The position numbers were made by a program, and so were the translations under genes. Source: Anolis sagrei (lineage: Eukaryota > Chordata > Lepidosauria > Squamata > Anolidae). From it: 64,000 nt of DNA. The DNA lies in the NCBI RefSeq assembly GCF_037176765.1, contig NC_090034.1, positions 93,918,500 through 93,982,499 of the forward strand. Reading direction: 5' to 3'. The notes beneath the pieces were generated by a model. It worked only from the letters and a program-made list of their open reading frames with translations. It was not told the DNA's origin and searched no databases. Below are positions 43,593 through 52,654 of this stretch, in pieces. How positions within the stretch are numbered: the first letter of the stretch is position 1; every line of letters begins with the position of its first letter.

Positions 43593-46500
43593 GGGAGGGT
43601 ATAAAAAGAATGGCTGAAACACTATGGAGAGAGAGATGGGAAGTGGGGGGGGGGGGGGAGAGAAGGGGTTTACATTCTTAATTGCAGGAATCATATGTTT
43701 CCTGCTTATGCTTATGTCTATGTTTGATATTTTTATAGTTTTAATGGTTTTAATCTACAGTTATATGTTATTGATTTAGATATGTGATATTTTTATATAT
43801 ATGTTAGGCATTGAATTTTCCATTTATTATGTTGTAAACCACTTTGAGACCTCTACGAGTGTGAAAAGCAGTATAGAAATGCAGATAATAACAACAACAA
43901 CAACAATAAATCTTTATTTACGAGGGATATCTGGAAAATAAGGTTACAAGATATTTTTAATACTAAGAATGAACATATTTTAATATAATTTATATGGAAT
44001 GTAGCATATGTATTACATTATTTTTCCACATAATCACCATTCAGTTCAATACATTTTGTCATCCTTGCAATGTGTTTTTGATGCCTGTATCATAGAAGTC
44101 TCCTGCCACCTTTTTCAGCCAGTTCGTCACTTCGATTTCCAACTCCTCATTGTCAGAAAAGTGTTTTCCACCCAGGTGCTCCTTCAATTGAGTGAACTGA
44201 TGATAGTCACTGGGTGCAAGGTCGGGGCTGTGAGAGGGGTGGCTTAAAACATTCCAACCAAATGAAATCAACTACTCTTGTGTTGCATGAGTGGTGTGCG
44301 GACACACATTGTCATGAAGGAGACAGACAGAAGGGAAACAGAGTGAGGATGCTCTTCTCTAACCTTCAACACAACGCCAGTCAATGAGCTACTGATGACT
44401 GGCACTGCTCGTTTGCTTCTTCTGGCTTCCTGCTACACAGCAATGATGCCAACTTCCCCCAAGAAAATTCCCTGCAAGAGCCATGTGCCTTGTAACCTTA
44501 CTTTCTGAATACCCTTGTATATCCCACTTTTCTCCCCAACTGGACACAAAGCAGCTCACAACATAATACAATACAAATCAAAGCGTATTTAACATAACAT
44601 GCAAGACAAAAATCACACAAAGCATAATAACATCCTGAAATAAAATAAAAAAACATTTAATGTTGCTAAGATTATTGCTCAGGGTTCCCACAAATCCTGT
44701 ACATAATTTTAAAAAGCTGAGTGTGTTAAGACATTTCCTTTGACACTGTGTCCCAAGGAATCACATCTCATGGAACAATGTCTCATAGAAAAAGAAAAAA
44801 TGTTTATTTGGTTACTTAATACTTCATCACACTAGAGAATTAATCTACTTTAAATTTGGTTTCTGCCTCCTGCAGAATTCTGGCATTTATAGTTTAGTGA
44901 GGCTGTTAAAGGCTCCTCCCTAAACTACAAACCCCAGAATTCTGCAGGAGGCAGCAACCGGACTTAAAGTGGATTAATTCTCTAGTGTGATGGGTTCCTT
45001 AGTGTCGTGGCTTATACTTGTTTAAATGAAGGAGATGGAGAAGGAGAAGAGAGGAGGCAAATGTTTGTGCCCTATTTATTACTTCTAACTAGAGTCAATG
45101 TTGACTGGTAAGAAATGGGGCTACAAAGTAGAATCCATGACATGCAAGTGTGGAGAAGAGCAAACCACAGACCACTTACTGCAATGCGACTTGAGCCATG
45201 CCACATGCACAATGGAGGACTTTCTTGCAGCAACACCAGAGGCATTCCAAGTGGCCAGCTACTGGACAAAGAACATTTAATTGAATACCACGTTTGCAAA
45301 CTTTGTGTTTTGTTTGTTTGTTTGTTTTTTAATGCAATACAATTGTTTGGTTCACTCCTGACATGATAAATAAATAAAATAAGTCAACATTGTTGACTGG
45401 TAAATCATCATTGTTGACTGGTAAGTCAACATGTATGCAAATGCTATTGAGATAATGAATCTACTCTAATTGGAACTAATAGGATTCAGTCTATATGCTG
45501 TCAGTGTTTACATCAAAAAGAAAGTTCTCTTCTGAGTAAATCTTGCCAAGAAAACCCTGTGTCTAGTTATGCACATAAAGCTATAGACTCAGAGATGACT
45601 GTATTCCAATGTATAATTTTTTAACTCATTAGCAAAGTTGAACCTTGTTGTACTAATACCTGCCCCATCTTTATAAATTATTTGATTTTTTTAGTCATTT
45701 ATAAAACTTATTTAGAAATAGAGCGCTGTATCTTTTCTTACACCAATATTTGAACTGACTGAAAATCCATTTCCCTATCCTATGCTTCCAGCACCATCAA
45801 AAGAATTTGTGTTAAATGGGAAAGTATGCCCTGCATGCTACACTGCTTTTGAAAAATGTGGCAACAAGACTGTGGCATGTTTTGGATCACAGCATTTCTG
45901 TTTCGATGTGTCTACATTAGTAAAGATTGGTAAGTTTAATTCAATGGCCAATTGATTTCTCCTCTATTTTTAAATTTTATTTCTTTATGTGAGCTTAGGT
46001 TTAGCTACAGTGCTATCTGGGTCCTGATATAGATGGAGACTGCTACTCTTCCCTCTTACAAAAGACATGTAAAGGCACTTCATTTAACCAAAGTGGCTGC
46101 ACCATGCTAAATGCCAAATTTCTTTGCACTTGCAACATTTACAGCCCCAGAATCACTATAGGAAACTTTAGTTTTCCAGATCTGTTAGGCTGGAACTCCC
46201 TTCACCTTTAGATAGTAAAGCCTATAGTAAGGCAAACTGAATCTAGACAACAATCCATGGTTCATTTCCAGGATACCAGATCAATCTAGAAAAAAAAGAT
46301 CTTGCTGAACTCTGTTCTTGAGAAATTATTTTGTGGTTAGGGCAGGATGCATGTCAACCAAATTTAGTGGACCTCTGGAAGTTAATGGTGTCAACAATAG
46401 TGGTGGCATTATGCAGGTGTGTGAGTGCAAACTGAACCCAGTGACACCATCAGAGAGGGACAATTCCAAAATAACAATCTAGCAGATCATCTATCTCTAT

Positions 46501-47567
46501 CTATCTACCTACCTACCTACCTACCTACCTACCTATCTCAGTGGTTCCCAACCTTTTTTTTTGACCAGGGACCACTTGATCAGCGACCTCTTTGACCAGA
46601 GACCACTTTGACCATGAACCTCTTTGACCAGGGATCACTTTGACCAGGGACCTCTTTGACCAGGAACCACTTGATCAGGGACCACTTTGACCACTGGCCA
46701 CTTGACCAGGGACCACTTGACCAGAGACCACTTTGACCAGGGACCACTTTGACCAGGGACCACTTTGACCAGGGACCACTTTGACCAGGGACTACTTTGA
46801 CCAGGGACCACTTTGAGCAGGGACCACTTTTACCAATGACCACTTGAACAGAGACCATTTGACCAGGGACTACTTTGACCAGGGACCACTTTGACCAGGG
46901 ACCACTTGACCAGGAACCACTTTGACCAGGGATTATTTTGACCAGGGATCATTTGACCAGGGACCACTTTGACCAGGGACCACTTGACCAGGAACCACTT
47001 TGACCAGGGATTATTTTGACCAGGGATCATTTGACCAGGGACCACTTTGACCAGGGATCACACTCCAGCTTACACGTACTGCCCACAAAGATAAAGCTGT
47101 CTCACTCCCTAATCATAACAATGCTTCAAATAGTGCGGTTTTGCCTGCACACCAGTAGTTCTAATTGCTACTAAGTTTTAAAAAAGGTATTTTCTAAAAA
47201 AAATATCTAATTTTCTGGTATTTTAACTACATTCATGTGGTGTGGACTGGAATGGGAGGGTGGGGGGAATGCCATGTGCTATTGCACAGAGTTACACCAA
47301 AACTAATAAAATCACTAGGCAACAATGATTTTCTTGATCATTCCTCTGATTCTTTTACATTCAGATGGAAAGGAGACAGCATATACCATGAAGGGCTGTA
47401 CAACTGAGTCTGTCTGTGCTTCATTATCAAGTAGTCGGTCTCCAATGTTGGGAGAAGCCATTGTTACGAAAATTGAATGCACACCTGATGTACTTCATGG
47501 GTCAGCCTCCCCCAAGCTCGTCCTACTACTCTGCTATGGGCTCCTGCTGCTGAAGATCCTCTTGTAA
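36571..47567 (+). CDS. Gene B: two-domain Ly6/uPAR protein, PLA2-inhibitor-gamma-like (5 coding exons)
   Basis: Exons 36571-36631, 38409-38525, 40540-40692, 45792-45929 and 47365-47567 join in phase 1 to 223 residues (227 if the weaker upstream ATG at 36559 is used; ACCATGC at 36571 is the better context and matches gene A). Residues 1-20 are a signal peptide. Domain 1 starts CEVC (Cys 26, 29) and closes with VCCKGQQC (Cys 98, 99, 104). Domain 2 starts NGKVCPAC (123, 126) and ends KIECTP (195). Sequons are N62, N88 and N135. Residues 202-223, GSASPK then LVLLLCYGLLLLKILL, form a clear GPI-type C-terminal signal. Expected place is the cell surface or secretion; ligand unknown, PLA2 binding inferred from family resemblance. 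It lies 8.3 kb downstream of gene A. Confidence 0.9.
36749..36929. mobile_element. Penelope-like terminal repeat, inverted pair, 13-bp target duplication
   Basis: Two opposed copies of the Penelope-like end, flanked by CAATATGAAAATT at 36736-36748 and 36930-36942. The + copy keeps a hammerhead-type core: CTGAGGA (36841-36847), a stem-loop TGCCTTCCATAAATGCAGGC, GAAA (36868-36871). Confidence 0.78.
37130..37362 (+). mobile_element. L2 3' end
   Basis: GAAGCCATTCTGAGTCCCTC and GGGTATAAATGTTTTAAATA, ending in an AAATAAATAAT tail. Confidence 0.65.
37363..38408. other. Gene B intron 1, unassigned part
   Basis: No repeat or exon recognised. The intron ends with a long T-rich tract and CACTTACTAG. 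Confidence 0.5.
38409..38525 (+). CDS. Gene B exon 2 (domain 1, first half)
   Basis: 117 nt, donor GTAAGT. Encodes VASLDCEVC through KSTI with Cys 26, 29, 36, 43 and 50. Confidence 0.9.
38526..39539. other. Gene B intron 2, unassigned part
   Basis: AT-rich with no clear repeat. 38980-39080 may be a decayed MITE (GGAGCTGGAGTTCAATTGATG). Confidence 0.45.
39540..40415 (-). mobile_element. Non-LTR LINE 3' end, clade not assigned
   Basis: Minus-strand frame 39963-39559 reads QEKRFKDGLNANLKNCGIDT, NWEALALEHSKWRS, then NCGRTSCGSRIGLHSHLRTH, a C2H2-like ending known from a vertebrate LINE family. Upstream frames are broken (PNARSPSPK-like text at 40020 and beyond). Confidence 0.65.
40540..40692 (+). 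CDS. Gene B exon 3 (domain 1, second half)
   Basis: 153 nt, acceptor TCCCCACCACAG, donor GTAAAC. Encodes DGNTSANTVKSCG through VCCKGQQC, with sequons NTS and NET. Confidence 0.9.
41108..41470 (+). mobile_element. R4-clade LINE 3' end, left part
   Basis: Collinear with 6150-7085: TACTCCTGACCTCACGATCAT, ELQRL, GTLGAVPKDLGLHLNTIGAD. More intact than the copy at 6896. Interrupted by a CR1 and resumes at 42224. Confidence 0.82.
41471..42223 (+). mobile_element. CR1 3' end with open 209-codon frame, inside R4
   Basis: A continuous frame 41497-42126 gives the CR1 ORF2 C-terminus: WLESSTCEKDLGVLVDNKLN, CDVAAKKANGILACI, RPHLEYCVQFWAP, LECVQRRATKMIKGLE, NSLPRSVVEAPSLEAFKQRL. It ends in four TGATTCTA repeats, the CR1 3' mark. 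5'-truncated, with little decay. Confidence 0.93.
42224..42355 (+). mobile_element. R4-clade LINE 3' end, right part
   Basis: AAGTGCCCGACGTTTGATCC to CTCATCTTGTTGTGTT and an (AAT)n tail at 42297-42342. Matches 7105-7170. Confidence 0.8.
42641..43368. other. Gene B intron 3, unassigned part
   Basis: No recognised repeat or exon. Confidence 0.4.
43377..43511. mobile_element. 135-bp hAT MITE, perfect 8-bp duplication
   Basis: A palindrome, CAGTGGTTCTCAACCTGGGG to CCCCAGGTTGAGAACCACTG. CTATAGAA at 43369-43376 and 43512-43519. Related copy at 50191-50320; a 5' fragment at 49042. Confidence 0.93.
43552..43591 (+). repeat. (ACA)n microsatellite
   Basis: About 13 ACA triplets. A run of G follows at 43646. 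Confidence 0.9.
43690..43905 (+). mobile_element. L2 3' end
   Basis: GTAAACCACTTTGAGACCTC and GAAAAGCAGTATAGAAATGC, then ATAACAACAACAACAA. It abuts an oppositely oriented L2 tail. Confidence 0.6.
43921..44517 (-). mobile_element. Mariner, internally deleted, TA duplication
   Basis: Inverted ends CGAGGGATATCTGGAAAATA and its partner ending TTTCTGAATACCCTTG share AAGGTTACAAG. TA lies at 43919-43920 and 44518-44519. The minus frame 44271-44059 has HPSHSPDLAPSDYHQF and FYDTGIKNTL, the C-terminal part of mariner transposase with SPDLAPSDYH. 597 bp instead of about 1.3 kb, with broken frames. It sits in an L2 3' tail (ATTTA before, TATCCCACTTTTCTCC after). Confidence 0.9.
44518..44645 (-). mobile_element. 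L2 3' end, target of the mariner
   Basis: TATATCCCACTTTTCTCCCC and AAAGCAGCTCACAACATAAT continue the L2 tail begun at 43906. Confidence 0.65.
44826..44996. mobile_element. Palindromic MITE, second copy
   Basis: CATCACACTAGAGAATTAAT with GGATTAATTCTCTAGTGTGATG. The centre has GCAGAATTCTGGCATTTATAG facing AACCCCAGAATTCTGC. Same family as 27546-27715. Confidence 0.82.
45060..45385 (+). mobile_element. 5'-truncated LINE 3' end (family of 29640-30680)
   Basis: Frame 45098-45280 gives KWGYKVESMTCKCGEEQTTD and HLLQCDLSHATCTMEDFL; the end is GACATGATAAATAAATAAAA. TGTTGACTGGTAA lies on both sides (45099 and 45408), a likely target duplication. Confidence 0.8.
45792..45929 (+). CDS. Gene B exon 4 (domain 2, first half)
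   Basis: 138 nt, acceptor ATGCTTCCAG, donor GTAAGT. Encodes APSKEFVLNGKVCPACYTAF through STLVKI with five cysteines and the NKT sequon. Confidence 0.9.
45930..46484. other. Gene B intron 4, unassigned part
   Basis: No recognised repeat or exon. Confidence 0.4.
46486..46537 (+). repeat. (TCTA)n(CTAC)n microsatellite
   Basis: TCTATC units pass into about eight CTAC/TACC units. Confidence 0.9.
46539..47060 (-). repeat. Minisatellite, 15-17-bp unit, seeded in a hAT-like end
   Basis: About 30 units of TTTGACCAGGGACCAC (sometimes lacking TT) run from 46560 to 47060. A second-order repeat of about 80 bp is visible (46915-46975 and 46984-47040). The array starts just after CAGTGGTTCCCAACC, a hAT-type terminus. 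The minus strand is an open frame of repeated VKVVPGQ-like text, a by-product of the repeat. Confidence 0.92.
47365..47567 (+). CDS. Gene B exon 5 (domain 2, second half, GPI-like tail, stop)
   Basis: Acceptor TCTTTTACATTCAG. Encodes DGKETAYTMKGCTTESVC, KIECTPDVLHGSASPK and the strongly hydrophobic C-terminus; TAA at 47565-47567. Confidence 0.9.
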
Positions 47568-47689
47568 ACGATGCCCTTGCAGGATTTTACCAACTAAACA
47601 ATTAGTCATGCCTTTACTGAATCCACATGTTTTCAGTTCACCATGCTGCTTGGACATCCAGGTGGAGTTTCTCTTCATTCATCAGCAAG

Positions 47690-47695
47690 AATAAA
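47690..47695 (+). promoter_or_regulatory. Polyadenylation signal of gene B
   Basis: AATAAA 123 bp past the stop. Confidence 0.7.
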
Positions 47696-47699
47696 CTCC

Positions 47700-48353
47700 A
47701 ATTGTAAAACCAAAGAAAATTGAATGTGTGTTTTTTTTAAAAAAAATTATGTATTTGAGTTTGGCTTGCCTGTACAGCCTGGTCTGACATGTTTAGGGTT
47801 TGGGAAGCATTCGGTGATGTCCATTGCTACTGTTCTGCTCTCCCCAGAGCTTCCAGGAAGCACAGGCGGTCTGTCTTAGAGAGTTCAGGGGAAAAATTGA
47901 AAAAGAGACTATAGGTGGCTAGAGCTTTCCATGGGCTTAGAAATTCCCTTGCCAACTATTTCCAGAAACTAGAAAGCCAATACTTTGGGAAATGTTTGGC
48001 AACATCCATTACCACTGCGGTGCTCTCTCAAAGGCTGACACACATTTGATTGAGACTTTGGGAGGGCACAGCAGCAGCAATTGGCATTGCCAACCATTGC
48101 CTATTGCTTTCACAGTAGCTGCCTTTAGTTGATCACACCTTCCTTCCTTGATACAGGGCTGTTGTGTGAATTCTTGTTAGAGGAATGGGGTCCCAATCTT
48201 TCATCCCCCTTTCTTCCAAGGTAGGGGACTGATGTGTGGATGTAGACATGGTGGTTGTGAGTAGTCATCTCCTCTTCCTCGTGATGCATGAGGTCACCAT
48301 GTGAATATGTACATTGTGACACCAGGCTATTGAAGGTGGCTGCTGCGAGGCAC
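47700..48353. other. Unassigned intergenic sequence
   Basis: No recognised feature. Confidence 0.4.
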
Positions 48354-48739
48354 ATTCTTCATAGGGGTGTGTGAAATCCCAGCAGTCAATTAGGAATTTG
48401 GCCAAATTTGGCCATTTCAGCAATTTGTAGATACAAACCTCCAAAACAAAATGCTGGAAGGCCACCAGAGACCCAAAACAGAATCAAACAGCACCTTCCT
48501 CCTCATGGAATTTTGGAGAAAAAAATCATTAGGTTTGTTTGTATTCTGACCATTTTTTCCCATAGTTAAAGCAATATTGGCTGACCCGTTGGGGTCATGG
48601 GGCTGAGCGCAGCCATATTTGCTGCATCACATGGTCTTCCTCATCCAACCACAGGATGATTTTCCTCTCCATTATCCTGGACTTCAAATCCCAGAATTCC
48701 CATTTTTTTCCTGCGAGTTGTTTTCACCTCTCAGTAGGA

Positions 48740-48781
<42 letters not shown>
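48740..48781. repeat. (TA)n microsatellite
   Basis: About 21 TA units in the left part of the hAT. Confidence 0.95.
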
Positions 48782-48783
<2 letters not shown>

Positions 48784-49439
48784 CCCTAAAAATCAGTGCA
48801 GGAGTGAAACATTCTGAAACTTGGCACAAATGATGCCCTAATCATGTTCTGCCACTGCGCGGAAAATCAAAAGGATACCTTTTTTGGTTTTTTAAAAATG
48901 TTATTTCTAAAAACTTTTAAAATTTCCAAAAGATCAGTGGATGAGCGAAATGTCATGAAATGTGACAGACTTACAATTGTAAATGTGTTCTAGAAATGTC
49001 CCAAGTTTCATGAAAATGACAGAAAAATGAGCCTCTAAAGCACTGGTTCTCAACCTGTGGGTCCCCAGATGCCATCAAATGTCACAAAGCCACTTCTGGT
49101 GGTTGCCCACAGGATTGCATTGCATCAGCGTAGAGAAACAGAATGAAGACTGCATGTTCTAGAGTCGTTGCTAACTAAAAAAATGCAATGTATCTTTGTG
49201 TCAGGAGAATTGGTACCATGGTTTCCTTTATACACATGTCTCCTTCATGGTGATGCCAGCTCCCCAAAGCCTGTCTACAACTGCTGTCCTATCCTTCTTT
49301 TGCTCTGTTGAATCTACTTTAAGGATCTCATGAAGACATCCAGAGAAAGAATAAATGGTGTACTGCAGAGAGTGGAAGCTGGAGCCTTGCCTTCCTTCAT
49401 CCTCTCCCATTTCTTCCTCCCCCCCCCCCCCCTATTTAA

Positions 49440-50043
49440 ATGCAAATGAAATGCTTTGTCCAGGTTGGTTCATCAGGTGCTCTGCTATGGCTGACTTCTC
49501 TGGTTGGAGTAGTCTGCAGTGCCTTTCATGTTCCTTGATTCGTGTGAACCAACCTGGACACAGCATATTATTTGAGAACACAGAAATGCTGGACCACTCT
49601 CACAACCACCATGTCAGACTACACAGAGAAGCCATTGAAATCCACAAGCATGTGGACAATTTCAACAGAAAGGAAGAAACCATGAAAATGAACAAAATCT
49701 GGCTACCAGTATTAAAAAACTCAAAAATTACAACAGCAAAACAACAGAGAGTAAACAATCAGGCACATCAAATCACCTCTCAACTAAAGATTCCCCCAGG
49801 CACTTCCAAGCCATTAAATGCTAATCAGGGTGGTCAGTTGAAACATTCACACCTAGCTCCAGCAGACAAAAGTCCTTTGTCTTATCCTGGTCATTCCACA
49901 GATATATAAACCCATTTTTCCTACTTCCAACAGACCTCACTACCTCTGAGGATGCTTGCCATAGATCCAGGTGAAACGTCAGGAGAAAATTCCTCTAGAA
50001 CATGGCCATATAGCCCGGAAAAAACTACAACAACCCAGCAGTT
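49440..50043 (+). mobile_element. Penelope-like element, 3' coding remnant and terminal repeat
   Basis: The frame within 49355-49909 shows LFENTEMLDHSHNHHVRLHR, EAIEIHKHVDNFNRKEE and MKMNKIWLPVL, which I read as the endonuclease C-terminal end of Penelope-like elements. Downstream is the terminal unit with a hammerhead-type core: CTGAGGA (49946-49952), stem-loop, GAAA (49973-49976), GTC (49978-49980), ending ACTACAACAACCC. The left boundary is uncertain. Confidence 0.68.
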
Positions 50044-50190
50044 TCATTAATTGAGCATTTTGTTCATAACTGTTCCTCAGTTTACTATAAATAGAACAAA
50101 AAGGTACTTGCATTTTTATGCATGCTTACCTAATTCATAGGAATTGAACCCATGTATTGAAGGTTCGATTCCTTTTTGCAGCCTCTAAGA

Positions 50191-50320
50191 CAATGGTTCT
50201 CAACCCATGGGTCCCCAGATATTTTGGCCTTCAGCTCCCAGAAATCCAAACAGCTGGTATACTGAATTTCTGGGAATTGTAAGCCAAAACACCTGGGGAC
50301 CCACAGGTTGAGAACCACTG
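50191..50320. mobile_element. 130-bp hAT MITE
   Basis: CAATGGTTCTCAACCC to GGTTGAGAACCACTG; flanks CTCTAAGA and CTCTAAAG (6 of 8). Same family as 43377-43511. Confidence 0.82.
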
Positions 50321-51199
50321 CTCTAAAGTTTCCCCTTAAGCCATCTACTTCAACTCAACTCAAAAGGCTGTAATTGAAAAAAAAAATCTTAAAAACTAAA
50401 ATTAAAGATCCTACAAACTTACAGTAATAAGTGTGTCCTACAAGTGTGGCAAGTTTCATCCTGATAGCTGTTTTTTTTTAAAGTCAGTCTTCTGAGGCTG
50501 AGAAATGTTCAATCCTCTGTGACTCGTCCAAAGTGCTTAAATTGAAAAAAAAAATCCTAAAAATCAGTGGATGACTGCATCTTTCTTAAACTTGGCAAGA
50601 ATGATGCTCTTCTCATGTTCTGCCATTCTCATGTTCTGCCATTAAAAGCTTACCTCTTTTGTTTTGTTTTTTAAAGTTATTTGTAAAAACTTTCCGAAAA
50701 ATCATTGGATGATGGAACCATTTTGAAACTTGGCAGACTTACAGCCATAAATGTGCGCAACAGTGGTAAACGTGTGCTACAATTGTAGCAAGTTTCATCC
50801 TGATAGCCATAAAATGACAAAGAAATGAGCCTCTAAGATTTCACCATTGCCATCAATCGAACAAAACTAACAAATTAATAACAAAACTTCTGGAATTCGG
50901 ATTGGAAGCAGGGACCATCCAAATTTCAATATGAAATTTGAAATGGATTTCTGCTGTTTTGCACCCCTATTTCTTCAAAACCAACCTCCCTGGCTCTACA
51001 ATGCTTTGCCACACGTCCAGATATGTTGGCGGTTTTTCTACTTCCACATGGTTCCTGCACACTCAACCCCACATTTCTTCAAATATAACATACATAATCT
51101 GATATGAGTATAGCATACATAACCTTAGCAGTCTCTCTTTCAAGAACTAACCAGACCTGGGCCTTCTAAGCTTCCAAAACCAAACAATATCTGATGCTT

Positions 51200-51695
51200 T
51201 CAGCATGATTTTCAACCATTCTAATTTGATACAGGCAGTCCTGATCCTTTTTCAGCATATTTTCCTTTTTCTTAATTTATTTTTTTACAATATGTGTGTG
51301 TGTGTGTGTGACATAAGTTCACCCATCTTATGATTGTACATTTCCCCCTCCTTTATTCTCTCTCATCCTTGTGCTCCCCTTCTCCAGAGCCATCTCTTCT
51401 TCTAAAATCCCACCAAAAGTTCAGTTCTTCACGTGGAGGTAAATTCCCATCTTCTTTTCCCAATACTTTTTTTCTAAAAATCTTCTTCAGACTTTCAAAG
51501 TCATTGATTTTCCATAGTCCCTTCTTTACTTTTAAATTTGATGTTTGTTTATGCCATTCTCCAGACTTCTTTATACCATTCATCAGTTTGTACCATCATT
51601 TCCCCTTTCCAATTTTGCTATTTTGCTATTAATAATCTAGCTGCTGTTAATAGCTTGTCTATCATCATTCCCTTCAGCTCTTTTAATTCATAGCA
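51200..51695 (-). mobile_element. L1 ORF2 3' fragment
   Basis: The minus-strand text reads WYKLMNGIKKSGEWHKQT and GLWKINDFESLKKIF, like the end of L1 ORF2; TATATGTG/(TG)n at 51290-51310. Confidence 0.55.
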
Positions 51696-51704
51696 ATATT
51701 TTAA

Positions 51705-52360
51705 TTAATTAATTAATTAATAATTTTTATTTCTTGCTCGCTTCTCCTCATGGCTCGAGGTGGGTTACAACATTGTTAAAACACACATTCATGTAAAAAC
51801 ACATATTAAAATACACATATTAAACATATTTCCTCAAAATACATATTCAATACACAAAACAAAGATTAAACATAAGATGCAAGGGTTTGTGTGTGTGTGT
51901 GTGAGTCAGGAGCAACTTGAGAAACTGCAATGGTGAAATGGGTTAAACCCTTGTGCTGGCAGGACCGAAGACCAACAGGTCAGAGGTTCGAATATGGCGA
52001 GAGTGCGAATGAGCTCCCTCTGTCAGCTCCAGCTCCCCATGCAGGGACATGAGAGAAGCCTCCCATAAGCATGGTAAAGCATCAAAGCATCCAGGTGTCT
52101 CCTGGGCAACATCCTTTCAGACAGCCAATTCCCTCACACCAGATGTCTGTGTTGGCCTGCCAGAAGAGATAGGTCTTCACTTGTGTCTTAAATTGCGACA
52201 GCTGATCTAGCTGTTGGAGCTTTTCCAGCAGGTCATTCCACAGTTTTGGGGCGGCCGATAAAAAGGTCCTTCGAGTGACAGTTGCCAGTTGGGTTCTGGC
52301 AGGTTGGAGCAGATGCCCCCAGAGAACTTCACTGTTCGAAGCGGATTGTACAGAAGGCAA
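51705..52360 (-). mobile_element. L2-like LINE 3' end, interrupted by a SINE
   Basis: (ATTA)n and TTTTATTTCTTGCTCGCTTC at the 3' side; the minus frame 52360-52130 has ARTQLATVTRRTFLSAAPKL, WNDLLEKLQ and FKTQVKTYLFWQA. Confidence 0.7.
51886..52140 (+). mobile_element. Second-family tRNA SINE, rearranged
   Basis: The head half is in + orientation (GGTTAAACCCTTGTGCTGGC, box B AGAGGTTCGAATATG) but is preceded by a tail piece in the opposite sense (GAGTCAGGAGCAACTTGAG). It looks like a fused or inverted copy. Confidence 0.65.
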
Positions 52361-52654
52361 TCTTGTAGGTAACCTGGACCCTTACTCTTTTTTGTACTCC
52401 ATTTACTACATTGCTACAGATTGGACTGACAGTGCAAAAGTAATTCGCATTCAACTTTCAGGTGGAGATGACAGGAAGAGACAGAATCTTGTCATTCACA
52501 ATAGGCTCAGGAAAGAAACAAACTATATGTTGTTTCTTTGCCAACTTGACCTACCTTTAATGTTGCTTGGCCTCACATGTCATGGTTTTAGACTACTGCC
52601 CACCCTGTCTACTTTCTGTAAAACCCTAAAAATCCCAATAAAGTGGCCTTTTGC
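52361..52654. other. Unassigned intergenic sequence
   Basis: No recognised feature. Confidence 0.4.

Larger units (their letters stand above)
48362..50969. mobile_element. hAT element with TAGGGGTG ends, 2.6 kb, with nested insertions
   Basis: TAGGGGTGTGTGAAAT at the left, GTTTTGCACCCCTA at the right, flanks ATTCTTCA (48354-48361) and TTTCTTCA (50970-50977), 7 of 8. The inside has repeated blocks (AAACTTGGCA, AAGTTTCATCCTGATAG, AATGAGCCTCTAA) near 48810-49040 and 50400-50860. It carries a (TA)n tract, a Penelope-like end and a MITE. No transposase frame. Confidence 0.78.

Noticed and set aside
46560-47060. CRISPR-like regular repeats
   Set aside because: Units abut with no unique spacers, and the host is a vertebrate; this is a minisatellite.
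38409-47567. Gene B as a pseudogene
   Set aside because: All five exons are open, the splice sites are canonical, all domain cysteines are in place and a poly-A signal follows.
49355-49909. 184-codon frame as a host exon
   Set aside because: EAIEIHKHVDNFNR and the downstream ribozyme-bearing end point to a Penelope-like element.
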